From Neoarius graeffei (Eukaryota > Chordata > Actinopteri > Siluriformes > Ariidae), in the NCBI RefSeq assembly GCF_027579695.1, contig NC_083575.1, positions 35,107,382 through 35,171,381 on the forward strand: 64,000 nt of DNA. The letters are read 5' to 3'. A model generated the notes under the pieces. It saw nothing but the letters and a program-made list of their open reading frames with translations, made no database searches and was not told where the DNA came from. The position numbers and the translations under genes are program-made. Positions 45,717 to 55,118 of this stretch are shown here, piece after piece (the stretch's first letter is position 1; every line of letters begins with the position of its first letter).

Positions 45717-48044
45717 CATCAAGAAGCTGCAGATTTTAAGTCACTTAAACCCAAACAAAACCCAGAAAATAAACTCTTTTATACTAACGGATAATATCCA
45801 TACAAATCATTTAACAGTTATTCCTTTTTTAAATTTATTTATTTATTTGCTAACAAATACAAACAAATACAAAGTAAAAAGGACAGAATGAAACAAATCA
45901 ATACATACACATGACATACAACAGAAGCACTGACGTAACTAACAACAATTACAAAGGCTGGACAATACTACTAATATGTTAACAAAGAGATGTAACAGAA
46001 CACATGGAGACAAATTCAACAAAGATAAACAAGAGCTATATTGCTGTATAGAGGAGGATGGGTGGGGTTGATTAGGGGTAATGAATGTGCATGTGAGATA
46101 GAGGAGGGTAGGTGGGGGGGGATTTGGAGGGGTTTTGGGCCTTGAATTATGGGTGGAGGGACAGTGTGTATATGTTGGGGGGGAGCGGGGTATGTGAAAG
46201 TAAGCACGTGTGTGTGTGTGCGCGAGTGTATATAAGCAGTGCTGGTCTGTGTCGGGCCAAGGAGAAGGAAACTGGATCATAATGAAGGGGGGGGGGGGAG
46301 GGGGAGTATTATTTTATTTGCTAATCATTTGTGTTAGTAAATTTTTTTATAGATAGTAATTCTAAAAATAATAGTTATTTAATAGTTAATTATGATGACT
46401 ACCTGAGCACCTGTTCATGGCTATGGTGCCAGCCGCCCCTGCCCAAGCTAAATCATGATGGGACGACAGAGGGGAGGGGGAGGTACTGCATGAGGCAGGG
46501 CTCCGGGCCCTGACGCCCCATACACCGACACCAGCCCCCCATAACCTCCGCACAACACGCCCTACCTATCCTATATATGACTGTATATGACAAGAATGTG
46601 TGCCTTCTCTAAAATGTACTGCATTAAAAGAAGAGGGCATGCAGGGTGAAAGCTGCCCAGATCTCCACCTACACGCCCCCCACACCCTATGCAATCAAAG
46701 ATAGAAGCCTCCTCTAAGATGTATTTGCATTAAAAGAGGCAAGGAGTGCAGCAAAGCACCTGCAGAGGTTTCCCACATGCACTCCTCCCCTGCCCTAGTC
46801 TATCATGTTGTTCTTATTGAAGGTGGACAAATGGTGTGTGCTTCCTAATGTGTAGAGCATTTAAAAGAGGATAAGGCACGCTGTGCAATACCAAGAGTAG
46901 GCAGGTATCAGAGTGCATGCGTGGGGTGGGCGGGGCGCTGAGAAAACCTCGGGACCCTGACCCGGAGGGGAACCCTGACCCATCAACCCTCCCAATGGCA
47001 CCAACCAATGCCAGTCCCACCTGACAGCCAGACAGGATGGGGCCGACCATGCCATCCCAGAAGCCCAGGTATAACAAGAGTAGATGAAGTGGGGGAGGGA
47101 AGACGGTAGCAGAGGGAGGGAGGGAGTGGTGGGAAAAATTAATAAATGAAGTACATAAACAAACAGAGATAAGAGATTCCAGCTTCCATCCTCCCTTCCC
47201 TAATATGTATGGCTAAGTATTAATGATTATGGAAGGATATTTGAGTGTGGCGTTGGGACTGAATCTCAGGCACAGAGGGCCAGGTCAAGTCTGTAAAAAG
47301 GTGAGGTAAGATGACCAAGGGGAGTGTGTATTCTGAGTATGGAGTAAGTTGGGAGAGGTATGATTGTCCAATGATATATAATCTGCTAGCAGGTTTTTCC
47401 AATGGGTAATGTGGATTGAGTTCTTTGAGTTCCAGTTCATGAGGATTGTTTTCTTGGCAATAGTTAGCGCTACTAGAAGAAATTTATTGTCTGTGGCGTT
47501 AAGGTTGGTTGAAGATGTATCTCCTAGTATGCAGAGGGAAGGAGTTGCTGGGATGTGATGGCCAAGGATAGAGGTGAGTGAGTCTGTGACTTTTATCCAG
47601 AACCTATGGATTGGGGTGCAATGCCAGACAGCGTGGATGTATGTGTCCGGGGTGTTTAGCATGCAGTGGAAACACGTGTCGGAGCCAAAACCCATTCTTG
47701 CCAGTTTCTGTGCAGTGTAGTGAAATCTATGGAGTACCTTGTACTGTATTAGTTGAAGATTGGCATTTTTAGTCATTAGATAGATATTTTTGCAGATTTG
47801 GGTCCAGAAGCCGGCATCAGGAGTAATGGACAGGTCTGATTCCCAATTGTGGTATGGAAGGCTTTCTTAAATAACTGATGGAAAAATATTACACTTTTTC
47901 ATGACATTTGAAATGTTTGAGATGCACTAGTATAAGCATCAAGAAGCTGCAGATTTTAAGTCACTTAAACCCAAACAAAACCCAGAAAATAAACTCTTTT
48001 ATACTAACGGATAATATCCATACAAATCATTTAACAGTTATTCC
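45642..48044. repeat. 183-bp direct repeats flanking an L1 insertion
   Basis: 45642-45824 and 47862-48044 are identical apart from one base (45684 T, 47904 C) over 183 bp. They start CTTTCTTAAATAACTGATGG and end TTTAACAGTTATTCC. They directly border the L1 segment on both sides. The left copy includes the distal end of the Tc1 fragment above. Confidence 0.9.
45825..47861 (-). mobile_element. L1/Tx1-clade LINE, 5'-truncated
   Basis: The minus-strand frame 47776-47285 gives NLQLIQYKVLHRFHYTAQKL, then GSDTCFHCMLNTPDTYIHAV and THWKNLLADYISLD, the C-terminal zone (Cys-rich, HxxxxC type) of fish L1/Tx1 ORF2. The 3' UTR follows, with GC-rich parts and T/G-rich stretches. On the plus strand the element begins with a T-rich stretch (TTTTTTAAATTTATTTATTT at 45825), the reverse complement of an A-rich 3' tail. 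It is truncated at its 5' end at 47861. Confidence 0.8.
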
Positions 48045-48054
48045 ACAAAATCAA

Positions 48055-48118
48055 GTCGTACATGAGCTGATAGCCGACAAGGCGCATAGCGTCAAGTCGG
48101 CTATAAGCCATGTACGAC
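48055..48118. repeat. imperfect 23-bp-stem hairpin
   Basis: GTCGTACATG...ATAGCCGAC at 48055-48078 pairs with GTCGGCTATAAGCCATGTAC and its continuation to 48118, leaving a 17-nt loop. It starts 11 bp after the right copy of the 183-bp repeat. It may be the end of another small transposon. Confidence 0.55.
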
Positions 48119-48179
48119 GAGATCAAGGCACTTGCCGTGATCAGCAAGTGGCATTTTATTTTTAGGGTTTGTTTGGCTT

Positions 48180-48535
48180 TAAGCTAATTTTCATTAATGG
48201 GAGACATTCAAATGTCTTATCATACTGAAACTGAATATTGAAAGGAAAAGACTATACAAAAAACCCCAAAGTGATCTAGATTTTACAGTGCAGTTAAATA
48301 CACCAAAATATTAAAACTGATTTACAGAAGTGAAGGAGGGTATGTTTAGGAGCCACACTAGCTATCCTGAAGTACATCAATGGACATGTGGCTCCGATGT
48401 GCAGCAGCTCCTTCAGGATCCTCCTCTTCGTCACTGTCTGGAGCTGGTGGCTGATGCAGAAACAAGCCCATGGCCTGCGTGAACATGATACATCCCGTAT
48501 AAGAGCTATAAAAGATCATTATTATAATATATCCA
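48180..48535 (-). pseudogene. mea1: MEA1 exon 2 partial duplicate
   Basis: The minus strand from about 48474 downward reads CGCAG, then [20 protein letters not shown] and EGAAAHRSHMSI, matching MEA1 exon 2 with its acceptor. After the Ile codon (about 48380) the match jumps to sequence equivalent to the MEA1-PPP2R5D interval (15400-15553). The 3' half of exon 2, exon 3 and the palindromic element are therefore absent. Upstream intron sequence matches to about 48535. No exon 1 copy was found. It is a non-functional remnant of a tandem duplication. Confidence 0.8.
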
Positions 48536-48539
48536 TGTA

Positions 48540-48860
48540 GAATAATAAAGTCCTTCCTGTGTCAGCACCTGGCATTCCCAGGCAGTCTCCCATCCAAGTA
48601 CTAACCAGGCCCTTAAGGCACATCAGGTGGTGCTGATCTTCATTTCAGTAGCCCTCAGCCTCTCACCTATTACATAGCTAGGGTTACAGTGAGGTGCTGG
48701 TCCTCTGGTAACTGTGAGAATTTGACTCCCTTCTTGTGTTTGTACTGTGGTGTGCCTCACCATTTTATGATGGTTTTTGATATGACCTGACCATGAGTAG
48801 AACTCATGATCTCCCAATCAAGAGGCAGACATGCTAACTACTAGGCCAATTCACAGTAGA
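48540..48860 (-). repeat. tRNA-headed retroposon ending in a 5S rRNA-like segment
   Basis: Read on the minus strand, a tRNA-like head (CCTAGTAGTTAGCATGTCTG, then CATGAGTTC) near 48853-48790 leads through an unrecognised body. It then enters GGCCTGGTTAGTACTTGGAT and GGGAGACTGCCTGGGAATGC (48612-48573), which is the 3' half of 5S rRNA. A TTTATTATT tail follows. The whole may be one chimeric SINE or two adjacent elements. Confidence 0.5.
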
Positions 48861-49205
48861 ATGTAGAATATACACAGGTGAGAATAATCACACATTACCT
48901 GCCAGTTCGACCCACAGTTCTGTCCACAGCTTATGCTCAACCATGCCCCGCTGCCACATTCCTTCATCACCTGACTCAAGCTGGGGAGTCATCCAGCCTG
49001 CAACAAAACTATACTGCCCCCCTGTGGCGAGAGAGGTCATCTGCCACCACCATCTGTGCCCCTGGCCCATGGCCCACCGCAAATTTGAATGGCTGAAGTG
49101 CCAGATACCAACCTCTGTAGATAAGAGTCCCTCAGCGACTGTGTGCAGGTGAAGGGGTGGCCGATCTCAGGGAGCTGCAGTGACTAGAAGCATTGGTGGT
49201 GCTCC

Positions 49206-49940
49206 TCAGGTGAAATCATGCAGAAGCTGGTCAGCAGCTTCAGGTAATGTTCACATCAAACATCAGAATGGGGAAAAATCTCAGTAATTTTGACCGTAGC
49301 ATGATTGGTGGTTCAAGATGGACTGGTTTGAGTAATTCTAGAACTGCTGATCTCCTGGGATTTTCAAGCATAACAGTCTCTAGAGTTTACTCTGAATGGT
49401 GCAATAAAGAAAAAATATCCAGTGAGCAGCAATTCTGCAGACAGATACACCTTGTTGATAAGAGCAGTCAGTGGAGAATGGCCAGACTGGTTCAAGCTGA
49501 CAGAAAGTCTATAGTAACTCAGATAAATTGGCTACAACAGCAGAAGAACACATCGGGTTCCAGTTCTGTCAGCCAAGAACAGAAAGCTGAGGCTGCAGTG
49601 GTCACAGGCTCACCAAAAACTGGACAGCTGAAGACTGGAAAAACATAGTCTGGTCTGATGAATCTTAATTTCTGCTGAGGGAAACAGATGGCAGGGTCAA
49701 AATTTGGCACCAACAACATGAATCCATGACCCAACCTGCAATCTGTCAGCAGTCCAGACTGGTGGAGGTTTGTGCAATGGTGTGGAGAATGTTTTCTTAA
49801 CACATTTTGGGCCCGTTAATGCCAGTCATCGCTTGAATGCCACAGACTATTTGAGTATTTTTGCTGACCATGTGCATCCCTTCATGGCCACAATTTGCTG
49901 TCTTCTTATGGATACTTCCAGAATATCCCAGTGTTTTAAT
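49206..49940 (+). mobile_element. Tc1-like fragment (6398 family)
   Basis: 5' and middle parts of the transposase: NLSNFDRSMIGGSRWTGLSN, TADLLGFSSITVSRVYSEW, EQKAEAAVVTGSPKTGQLK, then further nucleotides matching the DDE region up to about 49920. There are several frame breaks and no terminal repeats. Confidence 0.75.
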
Positions 49941-50236
49941 GCATCTAAAATCTAGATCTGCATCTGATAAACTCAAGTGTAGGCCTATAATAGCCTAATG
50001 TCTGTAATGATCTCAGACGAATGTGTGATTTATCAAATATCAAGGTCGTTGCCCTGTCAAAATAAACACTGCTCGGTGCTGTCAGGGGCTAAACATGTGC
50101 TGTTATAAACTGTCAGCAGATATACGAGCCACTTGCAAGTTTTGATACCAATATAAATGTCATCAAAATAAGCTGAAATGCTTGGAAATTACACATTTCA
50201 ATGCCATCAAAAATTTTTGCTAGGGGAGACCCCCAG
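49941..50236. other. unassigned interval
   Basis: AT-rich sequence without a supported gene or recognised repeat. Its end, GAGACCCCCAG (50226-50236), is the target duplication of the next SINE. Confidence 0.5.
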
Positions 50237-50616
50237 CCCGGTGGTGTAGTGGTTAGCACTGTCGCCTCACAGCAAGAAGGTCCTGGGTTCGAGCCCAGTG
50301 GCCAGTGAGGGCCTTTCTGTGTGGAGTTTGCATGTTCTCCCCGTGTCCGCATGGGTTTCCTCCGGGTGTTCCGGTTTCCCCCACAGACCAAAGACATGCA
50401 GGTTAGGTTAACTGGTGACTCTAAATTGAGCGTAGGTGTGAATGTGAGTGTGAATGGTTGTCTGTGTCTATGTGTCAGCCCTGTGATGACCTGGTGACTT
50501 GTCCAGGGTGTACCCCGCCTTTCGCCCGTAGTCAGCTGGGATAGGCTCCAGCTTGCCTGCGACCCTGTAGAACAGGATAAGCGGCTACAGATAATGGATA
50601 GATGGATGGATGGACA
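50237..50616 (+). repeat. V-SINE, 11-bp TSD, (GATG)n tail
   Basis: Full SINE flanked by GAGACCCCCAG at 50226-50236 and 50617-50627. The first few bases of the head are missing. Confidence 0.92.
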
Positions 50617-51111
50617 GAGACCCCCAGACCTCCTGGTGGGAGGGGGCACTCCCTTCATGCACCTTCCCCCCTTTGGTGTCTTTGCTGCCATGCATCTCAG
50701 CCTCCAGCATCACTTCAGACATGGACCAGCATTTGGAAGTTACATTACATTACATCAAGTTCAAAGTGTTTATTGTCATATGCACAGTAAGGACACGTCC
50801 TCTTGCACAATGAAATTCTTAGTTTGCTGCCCACCATGAATGCCAATTACAAATAAATAAATAGGCGGAAGAAGTAATACAAAGTAAAGGCAATATAGTG
50901 GAAAAGAAAAAAAAACAAAACCACCCAGTATAGTACAAAATGAAGGTAAATGTAGTGCAAAATAGGTAGTGTATACAAAAATAAGGCAATGATCGGACGT
51001 AGCAGCAGAAGGGCAGTAATGTGCAAATGTGTAAGCAATGTAACCAGATGTAAACAGTCAAGGAAACAGCAGCAAAAAGGGCAGTAATGTGTAAACAAAT
51101 GTAAACAGATG

Positions 51112-53543
51112 GGTCATTCCATGTAAATTCTCCAAATGCTCCCATTCACCCATCTCAGATTTGGCTGAAAAAATTCCAGGAGGTTCACACACTTCCCAGT
51201 AGGAAAAGTCCCAAATTTTAGCTCCCAACTCCTTATAGTTTTGTCATAAAAAAAACATTTTTGCAACTAACCTCGGACCCATTTTGAGCAGAGTTTTTTG
51301 GGGAGCCACTTTGAGATTGCTGTATCTAGAAGAGTATTTAAGCTAGATCCTTCAAATTTTCAAGGGCCAAAATCTGGCACCAGTACTTGTAGAATATGGA
51401 CTTTTACATGTGTGCTTTTGGTTTATCATAGAATTCTGGGGGCTTGAATTTGCTCGGAAATTCTACACTACGCACTACGCTACACTACGTGGCAGCATAT
51501 TTGAAGGACTGTGGAAAGTGCAATTTCAAAGACAGAGGCTTGATATTGCACAAACACCTTCCCATATATACTGTGTACTTTGTATTCTAAAACTGCCCCT
51601 CTGTGATGAACGGTTTGGAAGATATTAAAGTTTAAAAAAGGAAAAAATTAATTTGGTGACGTTTTTGGCATGTGATAGCTAAAAGAAAATGACAGCATCC
51701 ATCAACATAAAATTGACTGTTTTAGACAGATTAGATGTCTGTTTTTAACATATCCAAAATTTGTGATGGTGTTCTGCCTTATTTTTGCAAAATGATTTTT
51801 TGAAAATGTGGTGTTCGCATGCATGCACAGCACTCATGGCCTATGAAAGCATTTTCAAATGCTAATAAAATGCCCTGAATTTATGACACACAGCTTAAAC
51901 TCAACAAAATGCTTCATTTGGTTCATGGTAAAATATGCCTGAAGGATAACCTGTATGCAACCTTTAGATACTGAAATATTGGAGTTCCAATATGGGTGAA
52001 AACTGAAACTTGTTTTCATTACAACATTTCTGTTGTACCATAATTTAGAAGAAAAAGCAACCTGTATGCTTCAGTTAGTATTAATCCATGATAAAAAGTC
52101 TTTGACAGTCCAGTAGAATTGATTATTATGATTATTATGATTTATTATTTATGACACATTGAATTTCATCTCATCTCATTATCTCTAGCCGCTTTATCCT
52201 GTTCTACAGGGTCGCAGGCAAGCTGGAGCCTATCCCAGCTGACTACGGGCGAAAGGCGGGGTACACCCTGGACAAGTCGCCAGGTCATCACAGGGCTGAC
52301 ACATAGACACAGACAACCATTCACACTCACATTCACACCTACGGTCAATTTAGAGTCACCAGTTAACCTAACCTGCATGTCTTTGGACTGTGGGGGAAAC
52401 CGGAGCACCCGGAGGAAACCCACGCGGACACGGGGAGAACATGCAAACTCCGCACAGAAAGGCCCTCGCCGGCCACGGGGCTCGAACCCGGACCTTCTTG
52501 CTGTGAGGCGACAGCGCTAACCACTACACCACCGTGCCGCCCCACATTGAATTTTTAAATTTATTATAAAGCTGGTAACTTTGGGACAACTCTTGTAAAC
52601 TATTTGAACTATTTCATGAAACTTTCAGATGCTTTGATGTCACATTCCTTAAGTGTATATACACGTCCAGTTGTAGTGCTAGGAACATCTATTTTAGAAA
52701 TTATGTGTTGCACAGGTACCCAGCACAAATCTTCTCTCCTGGGCCAGGAGAAACTTTTTGCTGGGGCGTGTGGATGCATGAATTGTATCAGAACATCTTG
52801 CTGGGCTTCAGATGCCTCTCTGATGCTTCGAACCCACCAGTGAATGCTGTGCGTGTATGCAATCACCACATTTTCAAAAAATAATTTTGCAAAAATAAGG
52901 CAGAACACCATCACAAATTTTGGATATGTTAAAAACAGACATCTAATCTTTCTAAAACAGTCAATTTTGTGTTGGTGGATGCTGTCATTTTTTTTTTGCT
53001 GTAACATGCCAAAAATGTCACCAAATTTATTTTTTCCATTTTTAAACTTTAATATCTTCCAAACCTCTCATCACAGAGGGGCAGTTTTAGAATACAAAGT
53101 ACACAGTATATATGGGAAGGTGTTTGTGCAATATCAAGCCTCTGTCTTTGAAATTGCACTTTCCACAGTCCTTCAAATATACTGCCACAGAGCATAGTGT
53201 AGAATTTCCGAGCAAATTCAAGCCCCCAGAATTCTATGATAAACCAAAAGCACACATGTAAAAGTCCATATTCTACAAGTACTGGTGCCAGATTTTTGCC
53301 CTTGAAAATTTAATTTAAATACTTTTCAAGATACAGCAATCTCAAAGTGCCTCGCCAAAAAACTCTGCTCAAAATGGGTCTGAGGTTAGTTGCAAAAATA
53401 TTTTTTTATGACAAAACTATAAGGAGTTGGGAGCTAGAATTTGGGACTTTTCCTATTGGGAAGTGTGTGAACCTCCTGGAATTTTTTCAGCCAAATCTGA
53501 GATGGTCAAATGGGAGCATTCAGAGATTTGACATGGAATGACC
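51112..53543. mobile_element. 2.4-kb foldback element with ~720-bp inverted arms
   Basis: The ends GGTCATTCCATGT...ACATGGAATGACC are flanked by CAGATG on both sides (51106-51111, 53544-53549). The left arm (51112-51835) and right arm (52835-53543) are close inverted copies. Examples are GAATTCTGGGGGCTTGAATT against its complement near 53227, and GGTGTTCTGCCTTATTTTTG against its complement near 52895. Each arm carries the same ~70-codon open frame (51410-51628 plus; 53049-53255 minus) containing IIEFWGLEFARKFYT and EGLWKVQFQRQRLDIAQTPS. A SINE sits in the loop. Superfamily not identified. Confidence 0.75.
52167..52542 (-). repeat. V-SINE, inverted, 12-bp TSD
   Basis: Full inverted SINE flanked by CACATTGAATTT (52155-52166 and 52543-52554), inside the loop of the foldback element. 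Confidence 0.93.
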
Positions 53544-53640
53544 CAGATGTAAACAGTCAAGTACAGTTTACAGGGAGGTAGTCCATAGTTATAGACTCCT
53601 GTCAGCTGTTCAGGAGTCTGATGGCAGTGGGAAAGAAAGA

Positions 53641-53713
53641 AGGTCCGGGCTCGAACCCAGACCTTCTTGCTGTGAGGCGACAGCACTAACTACTACACCA
53701 CCGTGCCGCCCCC
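53641..53713 (-). repeat. V-SINE head fragment, inverted
   Basis: Only the reverse-complement tRNA-like head (GGCTCGAACCCAGACCTTCT to ACCACCGTGCCGCC) is present. It abuts a plus-oriented V-SINE core piece at 53713. Confidence 0.8.
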
Positions 53714-53725
53714 AGGTTAGGTTAA

Positions 53726-54765
53726 AGTGCCATTCCACCATTGGATGTATTCTTTGGCATAAAATACAATATATTTTATGACAACATGACTAGACAGAGA
53801 AATCTTTTAGCTTCAAAATGATATATCAAACATAATTTTTTGACAACGACAAGTATATTAATTTTGCGACCAAAGTCACCTACCCTTTTAATTTCCGCGC
53901 GGTAGTGAAACGTGATGTCATCGGCAGGTTCCCCTTCTTGTGTACCACGTGTTGGTCTATTTTTAGACCAGGAAACCCCCAAAGTGAGAGAGTCATTTCT
54001 CCTCGGATATGGGGGCCAAAAAAATTGCGAAAAATTTTGAGTTAATCTTTCAGTTAGCTAGATTTATTGGTATTAGCTAGATTTATTGGTATTATTTTTA
54101 TCGCGGGGCAGCACGGTGGTGTAGTGGTTAGCGCTGTCGCCTCACAGCAAGAAGGTCCTGGGTTCGAGCCCCGTGGCCGGCGAGGGCCTTTCTGTGTGGA
54201 GTTTGCATGTTCTCCCCGTGTCCGCGTGGGTTTCCTCTGGGTGCTCCGGTTTCCCCCACAGTCCAAAGACATGCAGGTTAGGTTAACTGGTGACTCTAAA
54301 TTGACCGTAGGTGTGAATGTGAGTGTGAATGGTTGTCTGTGTCTATGTGTCAGCCCTGTGATGACCTGGCTGGCGACTTGTCCAGGGTGTACCCCGCATT
54401 TCGCCCATAGTCAGCTGGGATAGGCTCCAGCTTGCCTGCGACCCTGTAGAAGGATAAAGCGGCTAGAGATAATGAGATGAGATGAGATTTTTATCGCGTT
54501 CTATCCACCATTGCTGATAATATGTGCCACGTCACACGTCACGTGGTACACAAGAAGGGGAACCTGCCGATGACATCACGCGCGGAAATTAAAAGGGTAG
54601 GTGACTTTGGTCGCAAAATTAATATACTTGTCGTTGTCAAAAAATTATGTTTGATATATCATTTTGAAGCTAAAAGATTTCTCTATCTAGTGATACCATT
54701 TATATATGTTGTCAAAACATATTGTATTTTATGCCAAAGAATCCATCCAATGGTGGAATGGCACT
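53726..54765. mobile_element. TTAA-flanked foldback MITE, copy 2, with nested SINE
   Basis: Same family as 13739-14351: ends AGTGCCATTCCACCATTGGA in inverse orientation, TTAA at 53722-53725 and 54766-54769. It differs by a short duplication of AGCTAGATTTATTGGTATT near 54057-54092 and by the nested SINE. Confidence 0.85.
54106..54486 (+). repeat. V-SINE inside the TTAA MITE, 12-bp TSD
   Basis: Full SINE flanked by perfect ATTTTTATCGCG (54094-54105 and 54487-54498). Copy 1 of the MITE has the uninterrupted site at about 14080-14091. Confidence 0.93.
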
Positions 54766-55118
54766 TTAACTGGTGACTCTAAATTGACCGTAGGTGTGAG
54801 TGTGAGTGTGAATGGTTGTCTGTGTCTATGTGTCAGCCCTGTGATGACCTGGCGACTTGTCCAGGGTGTACCCCGCCTTTCGCCCGCAGTCAGCTGGGAT
54901 AGGCTCCAGCTTGCCTGCGACCCTGTAGAACAGGATAAAGCGGCTAGAGATGATGGATGGATGTGTCTGATCCACACTCCGGAGCAGAAGGTGGCGGTAA
55001 TACACCAATAAGCTGGCTGCCCACCGTCATAAAACAAAAAGAAGACAGAGAGGCGTCTTCATCTAGACAGAGCTACTTTTTTTTGTTTGTGCTGCCCTTT
55101 TTGTTCAGATTCCCCGTG

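Larger units (their letters stand above)
50741..53640 (-). repeat. LINE/retroposon 3' region split by a foldback element
   Basis: 50741-51111 and about 53544-53640 are two parts of one retroposon tail. The left part holds TTGTCATATGCACAGTAAGG and AATGTGTAAACAAATGTAAA; the right part holds TGTCAGCTGTTCAGGAGTCT and GATGGCAGTGGGAAAGAA. The latter resembles 3' UTRs of CR1/Rex1-type LINEs in fish. The 2.4-kb foldback element lies between them. Confidence 0.55.
53713..54951 (+). repeat. V-SINE core and tail split by a TTAA element
   Basis: CAGGTTAGG at 53713-53721 plus TTAA, then after the 1040-bp element TTAA and CTGGTGACTCTAAATTGACC to ATGATGGATGGATG (54766-54951). The two sides rejoin exactly as in intact SINEs, where CAGGTTAGGTTAACTGGTGA is continuous. 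The tail runs straight into the DNPH1 copy 2 5' flank. Confidence 0.85.

Noticed and set aside
48563-48615. 5S rRNA gene
   Set aside because: Only about 50 bp of the 3' half is present, without the complete internal promoter.
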